This document shows positions 8,231 through 15,952 of a stretch of DNA of 64,000 bases, piece after piece. This DNA is from Beijerinckiaceae bacterium (GTDB lineage: Bacteria; Pseudomonadota; Alphaproteobacteria; Rhizobiales; Beijerinckiaceae). The stretch lies in contig CANGBX010000001.1 of the NCBI GenBank assembly GCA_947452455.1, positions 558,001-622,000 on the forward strand, written 5' to 3'. The position numbers and the translations under genes were made by a program. The notes beneath the pieces are model-generated. The model had not been told where the DNA came from. It worked only from the letters and a program-made list of their open reading frames with translations, and did no database searches. The first letter of the stretch is position 1. Every line of letters begins with the position of its first letter.

Positions 8231-9466
8231 TTACACCACCGATTTTGTTGTGTCCGCATCAGCGGGCTTGTCGTACCACTTGCCATCCATGCGGCATGGC
8301 ACGCCGTTCTGCTTCAGCGTTTCTTCGTATTCATTGCGGATATACGGATCTTCCATCCAGTACGGAATGGCCGTACCGCCCTGATTGACGTCGATGGCTG
8401 TGTAATCGGTGTGCTTGGCACCCGGCGCACCCGGATCACGACCCGGATTATGCGGGCCGAACCATGCGGTGAGGCGGAAGTCTTCCTTAGAGACCGAGAA
8501 GTGCTGGTGGTACCAGCGCGCGCCACCCGGTGCTGCCGTCACAAGACCCACGGGTTCGTAGTCGAGACGGTTGACCTGATCGGCCATGCCGTTTTCCCAC
8601 GGGCGTTCGCCGCACTTTTCCGGCCAGGAATAAGTGTAGCCCTTGCCCTTCAAGCAAACGAGCACGGCAGCCGATGTATGCGCATGACCCTTGGAATAGC
8701 GGCCATTCTCGTGCTGACCGATCCAGAAATAGAATTGGTTGTTGGTCATTGCGGGTTCGACGCGGCGATAGCCGACCGAGCGGCGGTTATCGAGCGGCAA
8801 TTCGCAATTGATCACGTCCGGAATGAAGTTGGTCTTGCGCTGGGCAAGGCCGCGCACGGGATCGGGCTCGATCTCGTCCTTGGGCTTGAAGAAATCTTCG
8901 TCGCCCGAGAAACGATCACGGAAGATGAAGGGGTTGTTGAACACGGCTTCAACATTGTTGAGCTGGTTCAGAACATTGGGTGCCGTATTGCCGGCGAGCA
9001 GCAAAGCGCCGCCTGATGTCGCGTTGACGTGGCGATACCAGGCGTTCATCGGGATCGAGAACATCGAACCCTTCTGCCATTCGAAAACGACTTTCTTCTT
9101 GTCCCCGTCCTGCCAGACTTCCGTGGTGCCACGGCCTTCGACGACGAGGAAGATTTCCTCATACATGTGCTTTTCAGGATTGAGTGCGCCACCCGGGGGC
9201 ACTTCAATCACATAGCAACCCCATTTCGTTTCCGTGCCGTAGAGCTGGATGAAATGGCCTTTGCCACCACGACGCTTCCAGTCAAAGAGCGGCAGATTCT
9301 GCACCTTGCTGATGCCAATGCCGCGGAACACCGGAATGCCTTCGGCTTCCATCCAGGCATCATAGGGGGTCGGCTGTTTCTTGAACTCGCCGAAGCCCGC
9401 TTTGCGGGTGCCTGACGGCTCGTGCCAATGCTGGACGCCGTCCTTCTCGCCGGGATCATGGGGCAT
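8231..9466 (-). CDS. double-cupin domain protein
   Basis: A 411-residue protein with two cupin barrels. The first, about residues 85-170, has PGGALNPEKHMYEEIFLV and a later WYRHVN as metal-ligand candidates. The second, about 265-350, has YSKGHAHTSAAVLV and WYHQHFSV. This resembles bicupin dioxygenases such as gentisate or hydroxynaphthoate dioxygenases in layout, but the detailed sequence is not one I can assign. AGGAGA lies 5 bases before the ATG. It follows the sox-like operon on the same strand with a gap of about 105 bases, so readthrough from soxA is possible. No signal peptide is seen. Confidence 0.8.
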   Translation of the reverse strand: MPHDPGEKDGVQHWHEPSGTRKAGFGEFKKQPTPYDAWMEAEGIPVFRGIGISKVQNLPLFDWKRRGGKGHFIQLYGTETKWGCYVIEVPPGGALNPEKHMYEEIFLVVEGRGTTEVWQDGDKKKVVFEWQKGSMFSIPMNAWYRHVNATSGGALLLAGNTAPNVLNQLNNVEAVFNNPFIFRDRFSGDEDFFKPKDEIEPDPVRGLAQRKTNFIPDVINCELPLDNRRSVGYRRVEPAMTNNQFYFWIGQHENGRYSKGHAHTSAAVLVCLKGKGYTYSWPEKCGERPWENGMADQVNRLDYEPVGLVTAAPGGARWYHQHFSVSKEDFRLTAWFGPHNPGRDPGAPGAKHTDYTAIDVNQGGTAIPYWMEDPYIRNEYEETLKQNGVPCRMDGKWYDKPADADTTKSVV

Positions 9467-9571
9467 GTCTGTCTCCTCTTATCGTTTTTGATTGCGTGGC
9501 GAAAAACTGCCACAGCCTGCCCCAAAAGTCTAATCCAACCCAATGGAATCAAGGCACTTGTCCCTGCCATA

Positions 9572-10333
9572 TCAGGGCCGAACGGCGGGCGTCTCGAGGC
9601 GCATGCCCGCGGCACGGTCCATCAGGAAGAGTTCCAGAGCGATGGCGTCCTGAGAACCAGCCGCAATCGGCTCGGCCCGCATGCCCGACAGGCAATTGCG
9701 GAAGCGCCGCTGGAGGGAGCCGAGCGCCTGCCACTCCAGCCGATAGAGCGGGTAACCGGTCGGATGGGATTGGGGAATGGGGGCAGCACCCAAATGACCG
9801 CCCGCATTGTCATCGTGACATTGCGCGCAGGAGAAATTGAGCTGGCCCATACGGGTGGAATAAAGCGCGGCCCCCTGTGCGCGGGCTGCGGTGAGGCGCG
9901 CGTCTTTTGGGGGCGCGATGGGTAGGTCACGTGATTGATGTGCGACATAGCTGGTGAGCGCCAGCAATTCGCGCCCTTCGCGTTGGGGCGCGGGGGCTGC
10001 TTGGCGCTCCGTGCGGCATTGAAGGATGCGACCTGCCAGATCGAGTGGCGCTTGTGTTGTCTCATCGAAAGCCGGGTAGCGCGCGGCCACGCCCTTCATG
10101 CTTTGGGCCGCATCACCATGGCAGGAAGCGCAGGATTTTTGCGATGTGCCAGCATTGGCTTTCCAGAGCGCCTCGCCCTCCAGCACTGACAGCATGCCCG
10201 GATTAGCGAGGTCGTCTTTCTGCATGGCCTGCGTATCCGGCCCCATAAAATCAAAGCCGGATTTGCGCGCATCCTGCGCGACAGCTGGCAGAGCCGTGCC
10301 GATTATTAAAACGAGGCAGGCGAGCCTATTCAA
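9572..10333 (-). CDS. soxA: SoxA, diheme cytochrome c of the Sox sulfur-oxidation system
   Basis: The larger subunit of the SoxAX cytochrome, which forms the disulfide between a sulfur substrate and the SoxY arm cysteine in the periplasm. Two heme c sites are visible, CASCH (68-72) and CAQCH (169-173). The catalytic, persulfide-forming cysteine is in NCLSGMRAEP (Cys214). The N-terminus (NRLACLVLIIGTALPAVAQ) is a signal peptide. The only sensible start is a TTG at 10333 overlapping the end of soxZ; the in-frame ATG at 10486 would lie deep inside soxZ. It is the last gene of the eight-gene operon. No soxB or soxCD is present nearby. Confidence 0.88.
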   Translation of the reverse strand: MNRLACLVLIIGTALPAVAQDARKSGFDFMGPDTQAMQKDDLANPGMLSVLEGEALWKANAGTSQKSCASCHGDAAQSMKGVAARYPAFDETTQAPLDLAGRILQCRTERQAAPAPQREGRELLALTSYVAHQSRDLPIAPPKDARLTAARAQGAALYSTRMGQLNFSCAQCHDDNAGGHLGAAPIPQSHPTGYPLYRLEWQALGSLQRRFRNCLSGMRAEPIAAGSQDAIALELFLMDRAAGMRLETPAVRP

Positions 10334-10646
10334 CTTGAATGCTCGCAGTCTGCACCTGCGTCTCGCCCTTATTATCCGTCCAGGAAAAAACCAATGTCCC
10401 GCTGTCTGTCGCAATGGTGGTGAAAGAGATGAAGGGATTGGCTGTGATGGCGGGATGAAGCTGCGCCGAAAAAACCACCTCGCCATTATAGGTGCAGACG
10501 AATTTCTCGATAATGTCGCGCGGGATCAGCTGGCCATCCATGCCGGGACGAAAGCCCGTTTCCATCGGATGCGACATCAGCGTCTTGATCTCGATGATCT
10601 CGCCACGCTTGGATTTTTGCGGAACATTGATGAGCGCGCGGGCCAT
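10326..10646 (-). CDS. soxZ: SoxZ, sulfur carrier subunit
   Basis: The partner of SoxY in the periplasmic SoxYZ carrier. About 106 residues, starting MARALINVPQKSKRGE and containing the family stretches SHPMETGFRPG, IPRDIIEKF, CTYNGE, PAITANPF and FSWTDNKGE, and ending in the usual beta-strand rich immunoglobulin fold. No signal peptide, as usual: it is co-exported with Tat-dependent SoxY. The ATG at 10646 is 2 bases after the soxY stop, and the Shine-Dalgarno GGAGGAA lies within the last soxY codons. An upstream ATG at 10664 would overlap soxY more and lacks this spacing. Confidence 0.93.
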   Translation of the reverse strand: MARALINVPQKSKRGEIIEIKTLMSHPMETGFRPGMDGQLIPRDIIEKFVCTYNGEVVFSAQLHPAITANPFISFTTIATDSGTLVFSWTDNKGETQVQTASIQVE

Positions 10647-10648
10647 GT

Positions 10649-11092
10649 CTATTCCTCCACACAAGCAGGCATGGTGACAATGACTTCGCTTTTTGCGCTG
10701 AAATAAGTCCCGTCCGACATTTCCGCGATAGCGGTGATGAATTGCGTGTCGTTGAGCCGCATGCGGGTGGCAATTTGTGCGCGCCCACTGCGTGGCGTCA
10801 GGTTGAAGATCGCGACATCAGGCAGCGGGTTCTTCTCGTTGAAAATGCCGATGCGCGTGACGTGATTGTCCTTCGTCATCGGGCTGTCGACCAGCACGCT
10901 GAGTGGCACGGAATTGCCATTCTCGACCAGCAGGGAAATATCGAATTTGACGCGGCCCTCTTTCACAGGCTTGCCGCCCGTGAAGGCTTGAATGGAGGCC
11001 TTCATACTGTCTGGTGTGGCGCGTGCAGGCGCCACCAGCGCGAAGCTTGCGCCTGCGGCCAGAAGAGAGAATTGGCGGCGTGTCGTGTTCAT
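10649..11092 (-). CDS. soxY: SoxY-like carrier with non-canonical Cys arm (PACVEE instead of GGCGG)
   Basis: A 147-residue SoxY-family protein: Tat-type leader (NTTRRQFSLLAAGASFAL), then the beta-sandwich core with DISLLVENGNSVPL and ending in a strand followed by the swinging arm. In canonical SoxY the arm ends GGCGG and its Cys carries the sulfur substrate. Here the protein ends IVTMPACVEE, with the only arm Cys at 144 flanked by Pro-Ala and Val-Glu-Glu. This matches what I recall of a described SoxY-related group with an AACIE-type arm. The reading frame is intact into the soxZ Shine-Dalgarno, so this is not a frameshift. ATGA overlap with soxX. The cargo is likely to differ from that of true SoxY, but this is inference. 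Confidence 0.9.
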   Translation of the reverse strand: MNTTRRQFSLLAAGASFALVAPARATPDSMKASIQAFTGGKPVKEGRVKFDISLLVENGNSVPLSVLVDSPMTKDNHVTRIGIFNEKNPLPDVAIFNLTPRSGRAQIATRMRLNDTQFITAIAEMSDGTYFSAKSEVIVTMPACVEE

Positions 11093-11538
11093 TTCTGCGT
11101 GTCGTCTTTCAGGGTGACGAGAAAGGCAATGACATCTTCGATCTCTTGGGCCGAGAGCAATGTCTTGCCCTTGTAATTGGCAGCCACCCGCTCAAGCCCC
11201 TCGGTCTTATAATAGGGCGGCATGATCGTTTTTTCATTCACTTTGGTGCTATCGACCATGCGCAGGCGAATTTCACCTTCGCTCAGGCGCGATCCTGTGC
11301 CCACAAGGCTTGGCGCGAGATCGCCCTGAAAACGCTCTTCCGGAAAGGGGCCGGAATGGCAGAGCAGGCAGAGGCCCTTTTGTCGCTCGACGACAATGGC
11401 GCGGCCTTTGGCGGTATCGCCTTTCACACCCGTGAGCGATTGTGCAATGGCGCCGTTCTCGATGCGATAGGGCACAAGCGCTTGCGCTTGCGCTTGTGCG
11501 CTCACCAGCACAGCTATAAAACCAACAGCGCGCCACAT
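11089..11538 (-). CDS. soxX: SoxX, monoheme cytochrome c
   Basis: The small subunit of SoxAX, which accepts electrons from SoxA and passes them to a soluble cytochrome. A short signal peptide (MWRAVGFIAVLVSAQAQAQA) precedes heme site CLLCH (57-61), and IMPPYYKTEGL carries the probable axial Met. FQGDLAPSLVGTGSR and LRMVDSTKVN are typical of the family. Length 149 residues. Its ATG overlaps by one base the stop of the flavoprotein gene, and its stop overlaps soxY in ATGA, so translation is coupled along the operon. Confidence 0.93.
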   Translation of the reverse strand: MWRAVGFIAVLVSAQAQAQALVPYRIENGAIAQSLTGVKGDTAKGRAIVVERQKGLCLLCHSGPFPEERFQGDLAPSLVGTGSRLSEGEIRLRMVDSTKVNEKTIMPPYYKTEGLERVAANYKGKTLLSAQEIEDVIAFLVTLKDDTQK

Positions 11539-12785
11539 CAGCCGAACACTTCCTGCGTGATCGTCTTGTACCAGCCATCGGCATATTGCGCTTCAGCTGC
11601 GCGCACGCTGGCGGATGCATTGGCGGCACTCACGCCGCCAGCCCCTTGCACATCCGCAAGCAGACCTTTGGCTGGCGCATAAACACCGGCAACAGAAATG
11701 GCATAGTCAGGCTTCACCAGCGAATAGCAGGTGTTGATCAGTTTGGGTTCAGCCGGATTTTCGCCGCGCAGCAGCGTTCCAATCGCATAAGCGCAGGCCT
11801 TGGCTTGTGCATTGGCCGAAAAGGCTGATTTGGGCATGCCGCCACCCACACAAGCATCGCCGATGACATGAATATGGGGCGCTAGTTTGGCTTCAAACGT
11901 TACAGGATCAATCGGGCACCAGCCTGTCTGGTCGGCAATGCCTGCGCTGATCGCAATTTTTCCGGCTCGTTGCGGAGGAATGACATTGCCGACATCAGCT
12001 TTATGTTCGCCAAATTCCGTGACGAAGATTTTGTCCTTCGCCTTCACTTCTATGACTTTGCCGCCACCAGACAGACCGATCCATTCGACGCGGTCGCCAT
12101 AAATCTCTTTCCACGCTGCGGTGAAGAGCGATTGTTTCGAAAAAGCATCCTTGGAATCAAGGATCAGCAATTTCGACTTCGGCTTGTTGTTTTTAAGATA
12201 CCAGGCAATGAGGCTGGCGCGTTCATAAGGTCCGGGCGGGCAGCGGAAGGGATTGGCAGGCGCAGAAATAATGACCGTGCCGCCATCATTCATGGCTTCA
12301 AGTTGCTGGCGCAACAGCATGGTCTGTGCACCCGCTTTCCACGCATGCGGCATGAGGTTGCTAGCGGCTTCATCATAGCCGGGCAGGGCTTCGAAATTGA
12401 GATCAATGCCGGGTGCAAGCACGAGACGATCATAAGAAATCATCACGCCATCAGCCAAAGTTACGCGGCGAACGGAATTGTCGATTTTGCTCGCCATCTG
12501 CCGCACCAAACGAATGCCTTGGCGCTCCAATGCGGCGTAGGTGAACGTCTGCTGAGACAGATCACGAAGCCCCGCAATCACGGCATTGCTGAAGGGGCAG
12601 GAGATATATTGCGCATTGGGCTCGATCAGCGTGACGTCGAGCCCCATTCTGTGCAGGAAGCGTGCGGCCGATGCACCGCCAAAGCCGCCACCAATCACCA
12701 CGACTTTGCCTTGCGTCTGCGCCAAAGCGGGCGCGGCAAGGGCTGCGGCAGATGCGGCGAGAAGCGTGCGGCGTGTGAGCCTCAT
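11538..12785 (-). CDS. fccB: flavocytochrome c sulfide dehydrogenase, flavoprotein subunit (FccB/SoxF)
   Basis: Periplasmic FAD protein that oxidises sulfide to sulfur (or releases sulfur from a carrier), giving electrons to cytochrome c. It has a Tat signal (RLTRRTLLAASAAA), FAD-binding VIGGGFGGASAARF, and the two redox cysteines of the family, Cys182 in RCPPGPYERAS and Cys353 in INTCYSLV. A second FAD motif is VIGDACVGGGMPKS. The C-terminus has the FCSD flavin-lid domain. I start at 12785 because the ATG overlaps the cytochrome stop as ATGA and opens the Tat leader; an ATG at 12812 would add nine residues. 415 residues. Confidence 0.92.
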   Translation of the reverse strand: MRLTRRTLLAASAAALAAPALAQTQGKVVVIGGGFGGASAARFLHRMGLDVTLIEPNAQYISCPFSNAVIAGLRDLSQQTFTYAALERQGIRLVRQMASKIDNSVRRVTLADGVMISYDRLVLAPGIDLNFEALPGYDEAASNLMPHAWKAGAQTMLLRQQLEAMNDGGTVIISAPANPFRCPPGPYERASLIAWYLKNNKPKSKLLILDSKDAFSKQSLFTAAWKEIYGDRVEWIGLSGGGKVIEVKAKDKIFVTEFGEHKADVGNVIPPQRAGKIAISAGIADQTGWCPIDPVTFEAKLAPHIHVIGDACVGGGMPKSAFSANAQAKACAYAIGTLLRGENPAEPKLINTCYSLVKPDYAISVAGVYAPAKGLLADVQGAGGVSAANASASVRAAEAQYADGWYKTITQEVFG

Positions 12786-13114
12786 TTGGCGTGCCCCTGC
12801 GTGGCAAGCCATTGCGCGATGGCGCGCGATTCTTCCGGCGTGAAACCTTTGGCGATGCGGTTCATCAGTGTGGCGTCGCGCCCACCCGAGCGAAACGCAT
12901 CCATGGCGGTTTCAATGTCGAGCGCGGAGAGAGCTTTTAAAGAGGGTAGTTCTGTTTCGCCCGCGCTGTGGCAGCCAAGGCAGGCCGATGCGCCGGGCGG
13001 CGATTGGGAAACATCTTGCGGCGCTGCAAGTGAAGAGCCGCAAAGGCAGAAGAGGAGCGCTGTAAGCGCTCCTCCTGTTGTCGTCGCGAAGCGAAATGTC
13101 TTTCGCTCCTTCAT
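12782..13114 (-). CDS. small c-type cytochrome (FccA/SoxE-like)
   Basis: A 110-residue exported monoheme cytochrome c. Signal peptide with hydrophobic core TTGGALTALLFCLCG; heme site CLGCH (45-49); axial Met84 in DATLMNRIAKGF, a spacing typical of the cytochrome subunit of flavocytochrome c. It lies between the Mo enzyme (3-base gap to iorB stop) and the FCSD flavoprotein (ATGA overlap). It could therefore serve as electron acceptor for either. The FccA-like axial-ligand motif favours the flavoprotein; small cytochromes also accompany exported IorAB-type dehydrogenases. Confidence 0.88.
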   Translation of the reverse strand: MKERKTFRFATTTGGALTALLFCLCGSSLAAPQDVSQSPPGASACLGCHSAGETELPSLKALSALDIETAMDAFRSGGRDATLMNRIAKGFTPEESRAIAQWLATQGHAK

Positions 13115-13117
13115 GGA

Positions 13118-15289
13118 TCAAGCCTTGCGCAGGTCGAAGTTTTTCAACGGCACGTCACGCAGACGCTTGCCCGTTGCTGCGAAAATGGCGTTGAGCACGG
13201 CGGGGGCTGCGACGAAAATCGTCGGTTCGCCCACACCGCCCCAGAATCCGCCCGAAGGTACAGGGTAAGATTCGACCGGCGGCATGTCTGCCATTTTCAT
13301 CACTTCGTAAGTGTCGAAGTTTTCCTGCTCCATGCGGCCATTCTTGACTGTCATTTCGCCGTAGAGAAGTGCGGACAGACCATAGGCAAAAGAGCCTTCA
13401 ATCTGGGCTGCAACTTGCTGCGGATTAACGACATGGCCGCAATCGGTGGCAGCAACAATGCGATGGATTTTCAACGCACCCTTGTCGCTGACTGAGACTT
13501 CAGCCACAGCAGCGACATAAGAGCCATAGCCCATATGTTGTGAAATGCCGCGGAAGACGCCCGGTGCTGTGGGTTTGCCCCAGCCTGATTTCTCCGCAAC
13601 CGTATTCAGCACCGCCAGATGTTTCGGATAATTCTTCATCATCTTGCGGCGGAATTCGAGCGGATCTTGTCCGGCGGCATGCGCCATCTCATCGATGAAA
13701 CATTCCAGATAGATCGAGTTCTGGTTGTTGTTCACACCACGCCAGAAACCCGGACGGAAGGGCGGGTTACGCATCGCATGATCAACGAGCAGGTTTGGAA
13801 TCTCATAGCCAAACTGACCTTCCGGTCCCTGCGCATTGAGACCCTGGAATGTGCCGGGATCACGCCCTTCGACAAGCGCTTCAGGACGCAGGCCCGCCAG
13901 AATGGACTGGCCGGAAATGCGCATATGCAGGCCCACCACATTGCCCTTGTCATCCAGCGCACCTGTGAGCTTGCACATGGTGGTGGGATGATAGGTGCCA
14001 TGCGTGACATCCTGCTCGCGCGACCAGATGAGTTTGACCGGCGTGCCGGGCATTTCTTTGGCAACGAGCACGGTCTGGCGCACATAGTCGTGGCTGGAGG
14101 AGCGTCGACCAAAACCGCCGCCCAGATTCATGCGGATGACATCGCATTTTTCAATCGGCAGGCCGGAGGCTGGCACCGCTGTGGCAAGGGCAGCTTCGGC
14201 ATTTTGCGTTGAGGTCCAGACCATGCACTTGTCTGGCGTCCATTGCGCCGTGGCGTTCATGGGCTCCATGGTCATGTGATGCTGATAGGGATAGCGATAG
14301 ACCGCTTCCACTTTCTTGGTCGCGCCGGCAATGGCGGTTTCGACATCGCCTTTCTTGTTGCCGACAAATGCCTGCTTGGCATCCAGACCTTCGGTCAGCA
14401 TGGCCTTGATGGATGCGGTCGAGACAGAAGCGTTTGCGCCTTCATCCCAGACGATGTTCACCACATCGAGCGCGGTCTTGGCGCGGTACCATGTGTCGGC
14501 GACGACGACGACGGCATTGCCATCAATCACCAAAACCTTTTTGACGCCGCGCATTTTTTCGGCTTTCGCGGCATCAAAGCTTTTCACCTTGCCACCCGGC
14601 ACAGGTGTTTCCTTGATGGCAGCATTCAGCATGCCCGGCATTTTGAAATCGATGGAATAGATCTGCGAACCATCGAGTTTGGCTTTGGTGTCAAGACGCG
14701 GCAACGGCTTGCCAGCAATGGTCCAATCTTTCGGATCCTTGATCTTCACATCCTTAGGCGCTTCGAGCTTGCCAGCAGCCAGCGCGACTTTGCCATAGCG
14801 CAAGGAGCGGCCTGAGGCCTTGTGCGTGATCACACCTTTGCTGGTGGTGACTTCGCCAACCGGCACTTTCCACTGATTGGCAGCTGCCTGCATCAGCATG
14901 AGGCGCGCCGCTGCGCCGCCCTTGCGGACGTAATCTTCGGAACCGCGAATACCGCGCGAGCCAGCGGTCTGGAAATCACCCCAGATGCGCTTGCGCGCAA
15001 CGTTCTGTCCCGGTGTCGGATATTCGGTCGTCACTTTCGACCAATCGGCATCAAGCTCTTCGGCCACAAGCTGGGCGAGGCCTGTGAGTGTGCCTTGGCC
15101 CATTTCAACACGCGCCACGCGGATCACCACCGTGTCGTCTGGTTTCACGACAACCCAGGCATTGATTTCAGGCGTGTCACCAACAGCCGCTTCGGCGGTG
15201 GGAATATGAAAGCCAATGGACAGTCCGCCCGTGGCCACAGCAGCGCCGGCCAGGAAGCCGCGACGCGAAAGTTTTTGCGCAATCGTCAT
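13118..15289 (-). CDS. iorB: xanthine-dehydrogenase-family molybdopterin subunit, IorB-like, Tat-exported
   Basis: Large catalytic subunit of an exported molybdenum hydroxylase/aldehyde dehydrogenase, about 723 residues. A Tat leader (KLSRRGFLAGAAVATGG) opens the protein; then come VARVEMGQGTLTGL, LGGGFGRRSS (Mo-cofactor loop), a substrate-pocket region RGVNNNQNSIYLE and the catalytic Glu in GGVGEPTIFVAAPAVLNAIF. This is the arrangement of isoquinoline 1-oxidoreductase beta and of periplasmic aldehyde dehydrogenases that pass electrons to cytochrome c. The start at 15289 follows GGGGAGGA by 5 bases. Cotranscribed with iorA upstream and the cytochrome downstream. The symbol marks family only; isoquinoline is not implied. 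Confidence 0.88.
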   Translation of the reverse strand: MTIAQKLSRRGFLAGAAVATGGLSIGFHIPTAEAAVGDTPEINAWVVVKPDDTVVIRVARVEMGQGTLTGLAQLVAEELDADWSKVTTEYPTPGQNVARKRIWGDFQTAGSRGIRGSEDYVRKGGAAARLMLMQAAANQWKVPVGEVTTSKGVITHKASGRSLRYGKVALAAGKLEAPKDVKIKDPKDWTIAGKPLPRLDTKAKLDGSQIYSIDFKMPGMLNAAIKETPVPGGKVKSFDAAKAEKMRGVKKVLVIDGNAVVVVADTWYRAKTALDVVNIVWDEGANASVSTASIKAMLTEGLDAKQAFVGNKKGDVETAIAGATKKVEAVYRYPYQHHMTMEPMNATAQWTPDKCMVWTSTQNAEAALATAVPASGLPIEKCDVIRMNLGGGFGRRSSSHDYVRQTVLVAKEMPGTPVKLIWSREQDVTHGTYHPTTMCKLTGALDDKGNVVGLHMRISGQSILAGLRPEALVEGRDPGTFQGLNAQGPEGQFGYEIPNLLVDHAMRNPPFRPGFWRGVNNNQNSIYLECFIDEMAHAAGQDPLEFRRKMMKNYPKHLAVLNTVAEKSGWGKPTAPGVFRGISQHMGYGSYVAAVAEVSVSDKGALKIHRIVAATDCGHVVNPQQVAAQIEGSFAYGLSALLYGEMTVKNGRMEQENFDTYEVMKMADMPPVESYPVPSGGFWGGVGEPTIFVAAPAVLNAIFAATGKRLRDVPLKNFDLRKA

Positions 15290-15306
15290 GTCATTCCTCC
15301 CCGTGT

Positions 15307-15795
15307 TCAAGCGCGCTGCGCTTTGTTGTTGCTTTTTGCACCCTTGGCATTTTTGGCCGCGAGCTTCACGCCCGCGCGAATGCGGTTGTAGGTGCCGCAG
15401 CGGCAGATGTTGCTCATCTCTTCATTGATCTGCGCATCGGTCGGCTCGGGATGTTTCACGAGCAAAGCGGCAGCGGCCATGATCTGGCCGGACTGGCAAT
15501 AGCCGCATTGGGGCACATCGAGCTCAAGCCAAGCCTTTTGGATGGGATGCGTGACGGTCTTGGACAGACCTTCAATCGTGACGATCTTCTGCTTCTCGGT
15601 GAAAGAGCTGACCGGTAGCGAGCAGGAGCGCGTCGGCACGCCATCGACATGCACGGTGCAAGCACCACATGCAGCAACGCCACAGCCATATTTGGTGCCG
15701 GTCAGGCCGATCTGTTCGCGGATGGCCCAGAGCAATGGTGTGTCTGGCTCGACGTCAATATTATGAATTTTGCCGTTGATGTTCAGGCGCGCCAT
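15307..15795 (-). CDS. iorA: [2Fe-2S] subunit of the IorAB-like Mo hydroxylase
   Basis: A two-cluster iron-sulfur protein of 162 residues that carries electrons from the Mo site of IorB. The N-terminal plant-ferredoxin cluster uses Cys38, 43, 46 and 58 ([16 protein letters not shown]). The second cluster uses Cys97, 100, 131 and 133 ([16 protein letters not shown]). It has no signal peptide and presumably rides out through Tat bound to IorB. GGGAGGG lies 4 bases before the ATG. It is the promoter-proximal gene of the eight-gene operon, 17 bases before iorB. Confidence 0.9.
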   Translation of the reverse strand: MARLNINGKIHNIDVEPDTPLLWAIREQIGLTGTKYGCGVAACGACTVHVDGVPTRSCSLPVSSFTEKQKIVTIEGLSKTVTHPIQKAWLELDVPQCGYCQSGQIMAAAALLVKHPEPTDAQINEEMSNICRCGTYNRIRAGVKLAAKNAKGAKSNNKAQRA

Positions 15796-15823
15796 TCATC
15801 CCTCCCGATGGTGCTGGCTTGGA

Positions 15824-15893
15824 GGCGGAGTGCCGGTTGTTCTGGCTGACTCTACCGTTGGGCGTGAGATTACAAGAATTGCAGGACTCCGCC
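15824..15893. promoter_or_regulatory. inverted repeat in the leader of the Mo hydroxylase-sox operon
   Basis: GGCGGAGT (15824-15831) and ACTCCGCC (15886-15893) are perfect 8-base inverted arms 54 bases apart, just upstream of iorA on the minus strand. They could pair in the leader RNA or be two half-sites for a regulator. No specific factor can be named. Confidence 0.4.
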
Positions 15894-15901
15894 ATAAAAA
15901 T

Positions 15902-15931
15902 ACGCGCCCGGTAAACCGGGCGCGTGTTTTT
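15902..15931. terminator. intrinsic terminator after the TauD-family gene
   Basis: ACGCGCCCGGT and ACCGGGCGCGT form an 11-bp stem around AA. The minus-strand product ends in a U-rich tract (from AAAAAT at 15896-15901). It closes the transcript ending at 15953 and insulates it from the iorA promoter region. Confidence 0.9.
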
Positions 15932-15952
15932 CCCAATACGTAATTGTGAAGC

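Noticed and set aside
10649-10675. The missing GGCGG tail of SoxY as a frameshift artefact.
   Set aside because: The frame runs cleanly to a stop overlapping a good soxZ Shine-Dalgarno and the tail still has the arm Cys in a motif resembling a known variant.
11970-13268. A 432-codon frame antisense to fccB, the cytochrome gene and the end of iorB.
   Set aside because: It crosses three well-supported minus-strand genes and shows no recognisable domain.
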